64,000 nucleotides of DNA from Bradyrhizobium sp. ORS 285 (lineage in GTDB: Bacteria > Pseudomonadota > Alphaproteobacteria > Rhizobiales > Xanthobacteraceae), in assembly GCF_900176205.1 (NCBI RefSeq), contig NZ_LT859959.1, forward strand, positions 5,477,001 through 5,541,000, given 5' to 3'. The notes beneath the pieces are model-generated. The model had not been told where the DNA came from, searched no databases, and saw only the letters and a list, made by a program, of their open reading frames with translations. A program made the position numbers and the translations under genes. Positions 26,868 to 35,117 of this stretch are shown piece after piece; the first letter of the stretch is position 1; every line of letters begins with the position of its first letter.

Positions 26868-27764
26868 ATGCCGCTCAACCTGCGCCAGATCGAGGTCTTT
26901 CGCGCCATCATGATCACGGGTTCGATCAGCGGCGCCGCGCGGCTGCTGTCGGTGTCGCAGCCTGCCATCAGCCGGCTCTTGGCCTACACCGAGGATGGGC
27001 TCAAGCTGAAGCTGTTCGAGCGCATCAGCGGCCGGGTGCAGCCGACCCCGGAGGCGAAGCGGCTGTTTGCCGAGGTCGAGCACATCCATCGCGGCGTCGC
27101 GCGCATCAACGACCTCGCCGACGAATTGCGCGCCGGCGGCACCGGCACCATCCGCGTCGTGGCGAGCCCGAGTGCGGGATACGGCATGGTGCCGGACGCC
27201 CTGGCGCGGCTGCGCAGCCGCTTTCCCGACCTGCGCGTCGAATTCGAGTCGCTCACGCTGCTGGACATCGTCAACCGCGTCGGCACCGCGCGCGCCGATG
27301 TCGGCGTCACCGTGCTGCCGGTCGACGAGCCCACGGTGGCGGTGGAGACCATCGCGGAGGGCGCGCTGCACGTGATCATGCCGGCGGATCATGCGCTGGC
27401 AAGACTGCGCAGCATCCGGCCGAAGGACATGCTGCCCTACCCGCTGGTCGGCTTCGGCCCGCAGACACCCTACGGCCACATCGTGACGTCAGCGCTCGCC
27501 GGCGGCCCCGAGCCCACGACGATCGTGCGCTACACGCCCGACGCCTGCGCCATGGTCCGCGCCGGCGCGGGCCTCGCCGTCGTCGACGAGTTCGTCCTGC
27601 GCGGCCGCGCCTGGCCCGATCTCATTGCGCGCCCGCTGATGCCGAAGACGCCGATGCGCGCGTATCTCCTGACGCCACGCTTCGAGCCGCTGTCGCGCAA
27701 TGCGGCGGCGCTGGCGGATATTTTGAGAGGACGAGATCGGAAGGGGACGCCGGGGAAACGGTGA
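26868..27764 (+). CDS. LysR-family regulator (NocR/OccR-like)
   Basis: LysR regulator of 298 aa. The helix-turn-helix lies in residues 5-60 (NLRQIEVFRAIMITGSISGAARLLSVSQPAISRL), followed by a periplasmic-binding-protein-like effector domain beginning IRVVASPSAGYGMVP. The N-terminal domain resembles NocR/OccR, the opine regulators, from memory. The ATG at 26868 follows AGAGG by four to five bases, so the frame start at 26811 is rejected because it would run through the operator palindrome. It is divergent from the flavoprotein/ABC operon and is its probable activator, recognising the duplicated ATAAC-N5-GTTAT boxes. Confidence 0.85.
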   Translation: MPLNLRQIEVFRAIMITGSISGAARLLSVSQPAISRLLAYTEDGLKLKLFERISGRVQPTPEAKRLFAEVEHIHRGVARINDLADELRAGGTGTIRVVASPSAGYGMVPDALARLRSRFPDLRVEFESLTLLDIVNRVGTARADVGVTVLPVDEPTVAVETIAEGALHVIMPADHALARLRSIRPKDMLPYPLVGFGPQTPYGHIVTSALAGGPEPTTIVRYTPDACAMVRAGAGLAVVDEFVLRGRAWPDLIARPLMPKTPMRAYLLTPRFEPLSRNAAALADILRGRDRKGTPGKR

Positions 27765-28094
27765 CCGCTTCCGGCCGTTGGGATTCGACCTCTCTCCGCG
27801 CAAATGGTGAGCTCCCCTCCCCCTTGCGGGGAGGGGTCGGGGGTGGGGGTTCACGAGTCCCGCTCAATGTGAGGCGCACAACAACTGCTGGAGATCGAAC
27901 AGCACAGAGAGGAGCTTCGCTTTCAGCGCCCCTACTCTGGAAGAGCCTTGGGCTTCAACGAAGTTCAACGCCCGGAGACCCCCACCCCCGACCCCTCCCC
28001 GCAAGGGGGAGGGGAGCCGACCGCGATCGTGGTGATGGCTTCGCTTCAAATCAAAATCAGGCGTCGCCTACCAGCTCACCCGAATCTTGCGGCG
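27765..28094. repeat. 330-base intergenic gap with a 39-bp perfect inverted repeat
   Basis: No gene seen. A C-rich arm at 27812-27850 (CTCCCCTCC... ending GGGTGGGGGT) and an arm at 27978-28016 are exact reverse complements over 39 bases, separated by 127 bases. The arms belong to the CCCCTCCCC-type dispersed family common in Bradyrhizobium. As a transcript the pair would form a very stable stem between the convergent lysR and SDR genes, and so could serve as a two-way terminator. Confidence 0.75.
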
Positions 28095-28856
28095 CTATGC
28101 CGCCAGCCAACCACCATCCACCGGCAGCACGATGCCCGTCGTGAACGACGCTTCATCGCTGGCCAGAAACAGCGCCGCCGCCGCAACCTCGTCCGCTTCC
28201 CCGAACCGCTTCATCGCGTGCCGCTGGCGCGAGGCGTCGCGGACCGGCTCAGGATCGGCGTGGCGCGCAAAACTCCTTCGCAGCAGCGGCGTGTCGATGG
28301 CGCCCGGGGCCAGCGCATTGACGCGGATGCCGTCGGTGGCGAAGTCGACCGCCATGGTGCGGGTCAGGCTGATGATCGCGCCCTTCGCCGCGATATAGGC
28401 GCTGTTGCCCTTGCCGCCGGCGACCGCGAGTTGCGACGCGACAGTGATGATCGATCCCGCCTTCTGCCGCTGCATGATCGGCACGGCAACCTTCGCCCAT
28501 AGCCAGGTGCCGCCGACATTGGCGCGGAACACCGCGTCCCAATCGGCCGGGTCGGTGGTGACGACGGTGCCGCCACAGGAGAAGCCCGCCGCGGTCATCA
28601 GGACGTCGAGTCGACCGCGCTTCGCGGCCACGGCTTCAATGGTTGCCTTGGCGAACTCGGCATCACCGACATCGCCGATATAGACGCTGCCGTCGCTGCC
28701 CGCTTCACGCACCAGCGCGAGCGTCTCTTCGGCGCCAGCAGCATCGCGATCGACAAGTGCGAGATACGCGCCCTCGCGCGCGAACATTGCGGCGCTCGCG
28801 CGGCCGATGCCGGAGCCGCCGCCGGTGATGATTGCGACCTTGTCCTTCAGCCTCAT
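28095..28856 (-). CDS. SDR-family oxidoreductase
   Basis: Classical short-chain dehydrogenase of 253 aa. The cofactor motif TGGGSGIG starts near residue 12. The catalytic serine lies in ITVASQLAVAGG and the YxxxK in SAYIAAKGAIISL. The C-terminal part ends in the usual TGIVLPVDGGWLAA. The start at 28856 gives MRLKDKVAIITGG; the frame remains open far upstream through the next gene but that is a shadow. It follows the epimerase gene by one base, so the two are co-transcribed. Substrate unknown. An A-G-F rather than N-A-G motif (MTAAGFSC) is a small deviation in the strand-4 region. Confidence 0.82.
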   Translation of the reverse strand: MRLKDKVAIITGGGSGIGRASAAMFAREGAYLALVDRDAAGAEETLALVREAGSDGSVYIGDVGDAEFAKATIEAVAAKRGRLDVLMTAAGFSCGGTVVTTDPADWDAVFRANVGGTWLWAKVAVPIMQRQKAGSIITVASQLAVAGGKGNSAYIAAKGAIISLTRTMAVDFATDGIRVNALAPGAIDTPLLRRSFARHADPEPVRDASRQRHAMKRFGEADEVAAAALFLASDEASFTTGIVLPVDGGWLAA

Positions 28857-28857
28857 C

Positions 28858-29829
28858 TCACTCTCTTCCGTACTGATCGAACCAGCGGCCGAAATGTTCG
28901 GCCGACGCCGCACAGTCGAACCGCGCGCGCCAGCCGAACTCGTCAGCGAGCCGCGTCGTCGACAGCCGGCCACGGACCGGCGCGAACACCGGAACGGTCG
29001 GCGTCTCGTCCTGCTGCGCAAGGCGACATGCGAAGCCGGCCCGACCGCTCGCGAAGGCGCGGCCCCAGGCCTCGGCCGAGAACGTGTGCTCGTTGGAGAT
29101 GTTGTAGAGCGTCTGCTGCGGCTTCTCGGCTTCGAGCAGCAGGCAGACGGCATCGGCGACATCGACAGCATAAACCCAGTCCTTGTCGCCTAGCTCGTTC
29201 AGCAACGCCGGCTCATTGCGCGCGCAGCAGGCCGCGATCAGCGCCTGCGGCGAAGGCGTATCGCGCACGCCGCCACCGCGCTCGAACGGACCGAACACGG
29301 CCGACAGGCGCACGCTGATGACGTCAGTCTTCCAGAGGTCGGACAGCCGCGCAGCGACGCGCTCGGAGGTGAACTTTGTGATTGCGTATAGCGACACCGG
29401 CTCGCACGGCGTCGTCTCCTCCAGCACGGCAAAGCGCTGGCCACTGGCGCCGTAGGACGCGGCGGAAGACAGGTTGATCACACGCCGGACATCGCTGCTG
29501 CGGGCGGCTCGCAGTATTGGCACCTGCGCCAACAGATTGACCGCGAGGATGCGCTCGGGATCGGATGCATCACGCTCGGGACCAGCGGTGATCGCAGCGC
29601 CCATGACGACGGCATCGCAGCCAGCGCCGACCGCGGCTGCGACGGCGCCCGCATCGGTGACGTCGCCCGTGATCACCTGCAGCCGCTCACCATACGGCGC
29701 GAAGGCAAGCTGCGCCGCGTTCGGCAGCGGGGCCGCATCGAACACCGTCACGGCGTGCCCGCGCTCGAGCAGCCCTTGCGCGATGTTGAGCCCGACAAAC
29801 CCGGCGCCGCCGAAGATCAGGACATGCAT
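28858..29829 (-). CDS. NAD-dependent epimerase/dehydratase (extended SDR)
   Basis: Extended short-chain dehydrogenase of 323 aa with the N-terminal GGAGFVGLNIA nucleotide motif. The active site has S-S-A-A-S-Y-G in NLSSAASYGASG and YxxxK in LYAITKFTSERVA. Such proteins act on nucleotide sugars or sugar lactones, for example uronate dehydrogenases. It is translationally linked with the downstream SDR. Placement between an ABC operon and a hydantoinase does not settle its role; a sugar-acid dehydrogenase in the nearby uronate network is one possibility. Confidence 0.75.
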   Translation of the reverse strand: MHVLIFGGAGFVGLNIAQGLLERGHAVTVFDAAPLPNAAQLAFAPYGERLQVITGDVTDAGAVAAAVGAGCDAVVMGAAITAGPERDASDPERILAVNLLAQVPILRAARSSDVRRVINLSSAASYGASGQRFAVLEETTPCEPVSLYAITKFTSERVAARLSDLWKTDVISVRLSAVFGPFERGGGVRDTPSPQALIAACCARNEPALLNELGDKDWVYAVDVADAVCLLLEAEKPQQTLYNISNEHTFSAEAWGRAFASGRAGFACRLAQQDETPTVPVFAPVRGRLSTTRLADEFGWRARFDCAASAEHFGRWFDQYGRE

Positions 29830-29852
29830 GAGGAAAGCCTCTCCATCGCGGC

Positions 29853-29980
29853 CTCATGGTTCGAGACGGCTGCTGGCGCAGCCTCCTCACCATGAGGATA
29901 ACCAGCTACCACTCCGTGGGCCCTGCTCTCTCCCCTCATGCTGAGGAGGTCGCGAAGCGACCGTCTCGAAGGACGAGGCC
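29853..29980. repeat. Dispersed hairpin repeat (family B)
   Basis: CTCATGGTTCGAGACGGC at the left and ACCGTCTCGAAGGACGAGG at the right are the near-complementary ends. Inner stems include GCCTCCTCACCATGAGG. It lies between the hydantoinase stop and the epimerase start. The related copy is at 11.56-11.69 kb. Confidence 0.65.
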
Positions 29981-30001
29981 CGAGATATCTCGCCATCAGG
30001 C

Positions 30002-31471
30002 TCACAGCAGCGTCGCCCCGAAATTCTGCTCCGGATCCATGTCCGCCACCAGCCGTCCGGTCGGCTTCGCGGCCTCGCCGCCGCTGCGGGCGAGGAACTG
30101 GCCGGAGCCGGGCTGCACCGAGACCTTGCCGCCATCGACGATGACCCGGCCGCGCGACAGCACGGTGACCGGCCAACCCTGGACGCTGCGGCCTGCGAAC
30201 GGCGTGTAGCCCGCGAGGTCGTGCATGCTCTGATCAGTAATCGTCACGCGCTTGTCCGGATCCCACAGCGCGATGTCGGCATCGGCGCCGATCGCGATCG
30301 CGCCCTTGCGCGGATGCAGATTGTAGATCTTGGCCGGCGCCGTCGACGTCAGGTCGACGAACTTGTTGAGGCCGAGCCGGCCCTTCGACACCATCGCATC
30401 GAACAGCAGCGGCAGCCGCAACTCCAGGCCCGGCAGACCATTCGCGATCTGCTTGAAGTTCGGGTTCGGGCCGGCGCGCAGCTTGCCCGTCTCGTCGAAT
30501 CGATACGGCGCGTGATCCGACGAGATCGTCTGCAGATCGCCGAGCGACAGCGCCTGCCACAGCGCCTCCTGGTCCGGCGCGCGGCGCGGCGGCGGGCTGC
30601 ACATCCATTTCGCGCCCTCGATGCCCGGCTTGTCCAAATCGTCGGCGGTCATGAACAGATATTGCGGACAGGTTTCCGCGAACACCTTCAGCCCCTGCCC
30701 GCGCGCATCGCGGATGACCTTGGCGCCTTCCGCGGTCGAGACGTGGAAGATCATGATCGGCTGATCCACCAGCGCCGCCATGCCGATCAGGCGATTGAAT
30801 GCCTCGGCCTCGGAGAAGCGCGCATGGCTGATGGCGTGGTATTTCGGCGCGGTGTAGCCGCGCGCCAAGAGCCGCTTCACCATCCAGGAGATGATGCCGT
30901 GGTTCTCGGCATGCGCGCACAGCATCGCGCCGCCCTCGCGCGCGGCGACGAGGATGTCGAGCAGCGGCTCGTCGTCGATCTTGAGCCTGTCGTAGGTCAT
31001 GAAGATCTTGATCGAGCCGTGGCCCTGCCGGATCAGCGCCGGAAGGTCGCGCTCCAAGGTCTCCTTGGTCGGATCGGCGATGATCATGTGGAACGCGTAG
31101 TCGATGACCGCGCCCTTGCGCGCCAGCGCGTGATAGTCCTCGAGCACCTGCGGCAGCTGCATACCGACATGCTGCGCGGCGAAGGAGATCACGGATGTGG
31201 TGCCGCCGTACGCCGCGGAGGTCGTCGCGCTCTCGAACGTGTCGGCGTTGACGATGCCGGCCGCAGAGAGCTGCTCGATATGGCAATGGCTGTCGACGCC
31301 GCCCGGCAGCACATATTTGCCGCGCGCATCGATCTCACGCTTCGCCGGCCCCAGGCCGCGGCCGATCGCCGCGATGGTCTCGCCGGAGATGGCGACATCG
31401 GCCTCGAACGTGTCGGTGGTGGTGGCGACGCGCCCTCCCCGGATGATCAGGTCATAGGCCGGCTCGGTCAT
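30002..31471 (-). CDS. hydA: Dihydropyrimidinase / D-hydantoinase
   Basis: Cyclic amidohydrolase of 489 aa, opening dihydropyrimidine or 5-substituted hydantoin rings to N-carbamoyl amino acids. Metal ligands are H-x-H in GVDSHCHIEQ, the carboxylated lysine in SIKIFMTY, two later histidines (ENHG, FHVS region) and Asp in TISSDHAPYRF. The length fits dihydropyrimidinase. It is divergent from a hydantoin-racemase-like gene 128 bases away, and an N-carbamoyl-D-amino-acid hydrolase lies 1 kb further on. That grouping favours hydantoin use. A role in reductive pyrimidine breakdown is also possible, but no dihydropyrimidine dehydrogenase is present here. Confidence 0.9.
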   Translation of the reverse strand: MTEPAYDLIIRGGRVATTTDTFEADVAISGETIAAIGRGLGPAKREIDARGKYVLPGGVDSHCHIEQLSAAGIVNADTFESATTSAAYGGTTSVISFAAQHVGMQLPQVLEDYHALARKGAVIDYAFHMIIADPTKETLERDLPALIRQGHGSIKIFMTYDRLKIDDEPLLDILVAAREGGAMLCAHAENHGIISWMVKRLLARGYTAPKYHAISHARFSEAEAFNRLIGMAALVDQPIMIFHVSTAEGAKVIRDARGQGLKVFAETCPQYLFMTADDLDKPGIEGAKWMCSPPPRRAPDQEALWQALSLGDLQTISSDHAPYRFDETGKLRAGPNPNFKQIANGLPGLELRLPLLFDAMVSKGRLGLNKFVDLTSTAPAKIYNLHPRKGAIAIGADADIALWDPDKRVTITDQSMHDLAGYTPFAGRSVQGWPVTVLSRGRVIVDGGKVSVQPGSGQFLARSGGEAAKPTGRLVADMDPEQNFGATLL

Positions 31472-31599
31472 CGCGATCTCCTAGTTCTGCCAGATGGAAC
31501 GGCGTGGACGGTGCGAGGCCGCGAAGGCCACCTTGCGTCCGCGGTGGCATAGTGGTTGCCTGTCGGGCGACGTCAACTCCGAAGAAGCAGGTAACACCC

Positions 31600-32259
31600 A
31601 TGTCCCGCCCGCGCATCACCGTGATCAACCCGAACTCCAACCAGGTGGTGACCGACGGCCTCGCGGCGGCGCTCAAGCCGCTGATGTTCGCGGAGGGACC
31701 GGAGATCGTCTGCGAGACGTTGAAGGAAGGCCCGTACGGCGTCGAGAGCCAGAAGGATGCCGACAGCGTCGCGCTGCCGCTGCGGCGCTTCGTCGAGGGC
31801 GACAACGCGTCGAGCGCCTTCGTCATCGCCTGCTACAGCGATCCCGGTCTGCACGTGTGCCGCGAGGCCACGAAGCGGCCAGTGTTGGGCATCGCCGAAT
31901 GCGGCGTGCTGACCGCGCTGACCCGCGCCGACACGTTCGGCGTGCTCGCCATCGCGCAACGCTCGATCCGCCGCCACATCCGCTATCTCCGCCAGATGGG
32001 CCTGATGGATCGGCTCGCCGCGGAACGGCCGCTCGACATGACGGTGGCGGAGACCGCGTCGGGCGAAGGCACGCTGGCGAAGATGATTACGGTCGGCCGC
32101 GCGCTGCGGGACGAGGACGGCGCCGGCGCGATCGTCATGGGCTGCGCCGGCATGGCGCGGCATCGCAAGGGGCTGGAGGATGCGCTGGGGATTCCGGTAA
32201 TCGACCCGACGCAGGCCGCGGTGACCATGGCGCTGGGCGCGGTGGCGTTTGCGGGGTGA
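31600..32259 (+). CDS. Asp/Glu/hydantoin racemase family protein
   Basis: Cofactor-independent racemase-family protein of 219 aa. The N-terminus RITVINPNSNQVVTDGL is the hydantoin-racemase pattern. Two catalytic cysteines lie in IACYSDPGL and IVMGCAGMA. It should interconvert D- and L-5-monosubstituted hydantoins, supplying the D-form for the hydantoinase encoded divergently. The start at 31600 follows AGCAGG by about eight bases; the frame open from 31504 would add 32 non-family residues. Some members of the family are maleate isomerases or decarboxylases, so the racemase role rests on the neighbours. Confidence 0.85.
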   Translation: MSRPRITVINPNSNQVVTDGLAAALKPLMFAEGPEIVCETLKEGPYGVESQKDADSVALPLRRFVEGDNASSAFVIACYSDPGLHVCREATKRPVLGIAECGVLTALTRADTFGVLAIAQRSIRRHIRYLRQMGLMDRLAAERPLDMTVAETASGEGTLAKMITVGRALRDEDGAGAIVMGCAGMARHRKGLEDALGIPVIDPTQAAVTMALGAVAFAG

Positions 32260-32323
32260 GTAGTTCGCAGTACAGTATTCTCCCGACTGCCCGGATGTGC
32301 CTCATCCGCCCCCTCACACTCCG

Positions 32324-32445
32324 CTGTCGTCCCGGCCTCCGAGCCGGGACCCATAACCACCGGCCACTGTGAGGCAGGCAACTGCCAGCTACGTCCCTCG
32401 ACAGATTCCGCGGTTTGGGTCCCGGCGTTCGCCGGGACGACACCG
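32324..32445. repeat. Dispersed hairpin repeat (family A)
   Basis: GTCGTCCCGGCCTCCGAGCC...GGGACCCATAACCACCGG, then GGGTCCCGGCGTTCGCCGGGACGAC: two hairpins whose outer ends pair. It lies in the 253-base gap between the convergent racemase and carbamoylase genes. Relatives are at 3.65 and 38.7 kb. Confidence 0.65.
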
Positions 32446-32512
32446 AATTTGTAGCGGCGCTCTCGCCTCCATCTCACACGCTTCGTGGCTTAGTTTATCT
32501 TGAGCTACTGCC

Positions 32513-33439
32513 TCACTCAGGCGGCACCGCGCCGGTGCGGCTGGTGATCAGCCCATAATGCTCGATCCGGCGATGCCGCGCGAAGTCGAAGATCGTCTGC
32601 TTGCCGAAGCGCGTCGCATCCATATCACACGCCACCACCAGCACCTCGTCGCCTTCCGTCACGGCCTCCGCGACGATCTCGCCGTCCGGATTGACGATCA
32701 AGCTGCCGCCGATCAGATGATGGCCGTCCTCGTCACCAGCCTTGGCCACGGCGACAACCCAGCACGAATTCTGATACGCGCCGGCTTGCGCGGAGAGGCG
32801 GTTGTGGAACAGCCGCTGCTGCAGCCCCTCGGCTGACTTCAACGAGTTGACCGACGGCGTGTTGTAGCCGATCAGCACCAGCTCGACGTCCTGCAGGCCC
32901 ATGACGCGATAGGTCTCCGGCCAGCGGCGGTCGTTGCAGATCGCCATGCCCATGATGCCGCCGAGATTGCGCCACACCGGAAAGCCGAGATCGCCCGGCT
33001 CGAAATAACGCTTCTCCAGATGCTGGTGGCTGCGCTGTGGCTCGAACTCCTCGTGCCCGGGCAGATGCACCTTGCGGTACTTGCCGACGATGTTGCTGCT
33101 GCGGTCGGTGAGAATGGCCGTGTTGTAGTGATGCCCGTCCGGCGTCAGTTCGGCATAGCCGAGATACATCGCCATGCCATGCTCCCTGCCGCGGTCGAAC
33201 AGCGGTTGCACCGCCGCGTTGGGCATCGTCGGCTCGAACCAGGTGTCGACCTCGGCCTGATCCTCCATGTACCAGCGCGGAAAGAACGTCGTCAGCGCCA
33301 GTTCCGGATAGATGATGAGATCGGCCCCCTTGCGCTTGGCCTCATCCAGCAGCGCAATCATGCGCGCGACGACTGCCTCGCGGCTCTCGACCCGCTGGAT
33401 CGGCCCCATCTGGGCAGCGGCGACGTTGATGATGCGCAT
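32513..33439 (-). CDS. N-carbamoyl-D-amino-acid hydrolase (nitrilase superfamily)
   Basis: Carbon-nitrogen hydrolase of 308 aa. The catalytic triad is E46 (YPELALTTFFPRW), the lysine of KYRKVHLPGHEE and the cysteine of GMAICNDRRWPE. These, together with HLEKRYFEPGDLGFPV and VMGLQDVELVLIGYNTP, match the Agrobacterium D-carbamoylase closely from memory. It hydrolyses N-carbamoyl-D-amino acids to the amino acid, ammonia and CO2, completing the hydantoin route with the neighbouring hydantoinase and racemase. A paralog is encoded at 44.3-45.3 kb. No close ribosome-binding consensus precedes the ATG. Confidence 0.88.
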   Translation of the reverse strand: MRIINVAAAQMGPIQRVESREAVVARMIALLDEAKRKGADLIIYPELALTTFFPRWYMEDQAEVDTWFEPTMPNAAVQPLFDRGREHGMAMYLGYAELTPDGHHYNTAILTDRSSNIVGKYRKVHLPGHEEFEPQRSHQHLEKRYFEPGDLGFPVWRNLGGIMGMAICNDRRWPETYRVMGLQDVELVLIGYNTPSVNSLKSAEGLQQRLFHNRLSAQAGAYQNSCWVVAVAKAGDEDGHHLIGGSLIVNPDGEIVAEAVTEGDEVLVVACDMDATRFGKQTIFDFARHRRIEHYGLITSRTGAVPPE

Positions 33440-33460
33440 TCATGTAGCTCCACAGTCAGT

Positions 33461-33620
33461 CCGTAGGGTGGGCAAAGCGACGTCTTGCTCGGTGCATCGA
33501 TGCACGCCGGCGGAAGCGTGCCCACCGGGATCAAGCACCGTAGTCCGAGATGGTGGGCACGGCGCGCAATCGAGCTGCGAATGTCGCAGCACCTTTGAAT
33601 GCGCCTTTGCCCACCCTACC
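33461..33620. repeat. Dispersed repeat with 15-bp inverted ends (family D), copy 1
   Basis: GTAGGGTGGGCAAAG at 33463-33477 and CTTTGCCCACCCTAC at 33605-33619 are perfect inverted ends. Between them lie inner GTGCCCACC/GGTGGGCAC segments. A second copy with identical ends is at 37747-37834. It occupies the gap between the carbamoylase start and the stop of the amidohydrolase. Confidence 0.8.
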
Positions 33621-33630
33621 GATCCCATTG

Positions 33631-34860
33631 TCACGCCGGCCGATGCAGCACGGGCCGCGTGCGGGAGAATGACGGGCGGCCGCGCTTCAGGCCCCAGAGC
33701 GGCTGCGCCAGTGTGGCCACGGCTTCCGTCGGATCGCGCGCATCGATGCAGACGAGATCCGCGGGCGCGCCGACCTTCACGCCATAATCCTCCATCCGCA
33801 TCAGCTTCGCCGCGTCATGCGTCACCATGTCCAGGCAGCCGGCAAGATGGTCCGGGCGCGAGACGTGGCAGACATTGGCGTAGAGATTGGCCATCCGGAT
33901 CAGCGAGCCGTCGCCATAGGGCGTGAAGGGATTGAGCACGTTGTTGGTCGACAGCGAGCAGGTCACGCCCTTGTCGCGCAGCGGCTGCAGCGGCACCACG
34001 CCGCGCGGGATGGCGTGATCCTGGCGGCGGCCCATCAGATGCAGATCGGTCGAGGGCAGCACGGTGACCGCGACGCCGGCGTTGGCGAGCTTGACAGCAA
34101 TCGCATTGAAGCGCTCCGGCGGCAGCAGCGACAGCTGCGTGACATGGCCGACCGCTACGCGGCCGCCCCAGCCATACTCGTCCGTCTTGCGGCAGACATA
34201 TTCGATCTGCATGTGATCGAGCGTCTCAGCGAGATCGAGATGCATGTCGATGTCGACGTCGTGCTCGCGCGCGATCGCGAAGATGCGGTCGATCTGCGCC
34301 GGCGGGTCGGTGTCGAAATACGGCGCGGCGCCGATGGTGCGCGCGCCGCGGCGCAGGCCCTCGATCAGCAGCTCCTCGGTGCCCGGATAGTTCGTCAGAC
34401 CTTCCTGCGGAAACACGCAGATCTCGACATCGAGCGCCCAGGCATAGTCGCGCGCGAGCTGCTGGATGGCCTCGAACGCAATGAACCCGATGCCGGGATC
34501 GAGCTCGACATGAGTGCGCATCCGCATCGTGCCATGGCTGACGCAGCGCTCCACCGTCTGCTTCGCCCGGCTGTAGACATCGTCCGCCGTGAAGTTGCGC
34601 TTCGCCGCCGCCGTCTCCCGCACCGCCTCGGCCACCGTACCTTCCCGGATGGTGCAGCGATCGAGGATGCAGGTCTTGTCGAGGTGGATGTGGGTCTCGA
34701 TGAAGCCGGGCACGACGAGGCAATGTTCGGCATCGCGCTCCTCGCCATCCGCCTGCAGCGCGGCCTCGATCGCCACGATCAGGCCTTTGGAAATTCCGAT
34801 ATCGGCGCGACGCAGCTCACCCTGCTGCGCCAGCACCGCGTTGCGAATGATCAGGTCCAT
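33631..34860 (-). CDS. Cytosine-deaminase-like amidohydrolase with atypical active site
   Basis: Amidohydrolase of 409 aa in the CodA/AtzC branch. The first metal pair is H-x-H in VVPGFIETHIHLDKT. Further family stretches are RTHVELDP, VEICVFPQEGLTNYPG, and histidines in DIDMHLDLAET and AVGHVTQL. Against E. coli CodA (from memory) the catalytic Glu after the HCDE histidine is replaced (HLDL). The strand-8 Asp of HDDVFDP is replaced by Asn in TNNVLNP. The protein may therefore act on another ring or use other residues. The start at 34860 gives a normal MDLIIRNA N-terminus. It is divergent from the URC genes, so a pyrimidine-related substrate is suggested. Confidence 0.72.
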   Translation of the reverse strand: MDLIIRNAVLAQQGELRRADIGISKGLIVAIEAALQADGEERDAEHCLVVPGFIETHIHLDKTCILDRCTIREGTVAEAVRETAAAKRNFTADDVYSRAKQTVERCVSHGTMRMRTHVELDPGIGFIAFEAIQQLARDYAWALDVEICVFPQEGLTNYPGTEELLIEGLRRGARTIGAAPYFDTDPPAQIDRIFAIAREHDVDIDMHLDLAETLDHMQIEYVCRKTDEYGWGGRVAVGHVTQLSLLPPERFNAIAVKLANAGVAVTVLPSTDLHLMGRRQDHAIPRGVVPLQPLRDKGVTCSLSTNNVLNPFTPYGDGSLIRMANLYANVCHVSRPDHLAGCLDMVTHDAAKLMRMEDYGVKVGAPADLVCIDARDPTEAVATLAQPLWGLKRGRPSFSRTRPVLHRPA

Positions 34861-35010
34861 GCCGCCTTTGCCGCCGACGAATCCATGCGCGCGCCAAGCT
34901 GGCGGTGCGGCGTCCAAAAGGCAAGCGCCATGCCAGCAGGCCTGGCCGCGCTGCATTGCAAGCCGGCGTCGTCACCATTCGTTTACAAATAGATCGCGCC
35001 CGGGACGCCC

Positions 35011-35038
35011 TTGTTTGCTGCGAAAACACTGCTATATT
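35011..35038 (+). promoter_or_regulatory. Putative sigma-70-type promoter for the URC genes
   Basis: TTGTTT at 35011-35016 and TATATT at 35033-35038 are separated by 16 bases in an A/T-richer part of the divergent gap. The URC1-like start is 80 bases further on. A GGCCCG...CGGGCC hairpin at 35071-35091 lies in the predicted leader. The promoter is a pattern match only. Confidence 0.4.
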
Positions 35039-35117
35039 GGTGTATGGAAAACGTGAACGCTTTTTGCTCAGGCCCGTCGTCAAGGCGGGCCGTTGCCGTT
35101 TTGGGGGTAGCTGTCCG

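Noticed and set aside
27765..28094. Insertion sequence ends around the 39-bp inverted repeat
   Set aside because: There is no transposase and no target-site duplication evident; the arms match a common non-coding repeat type.
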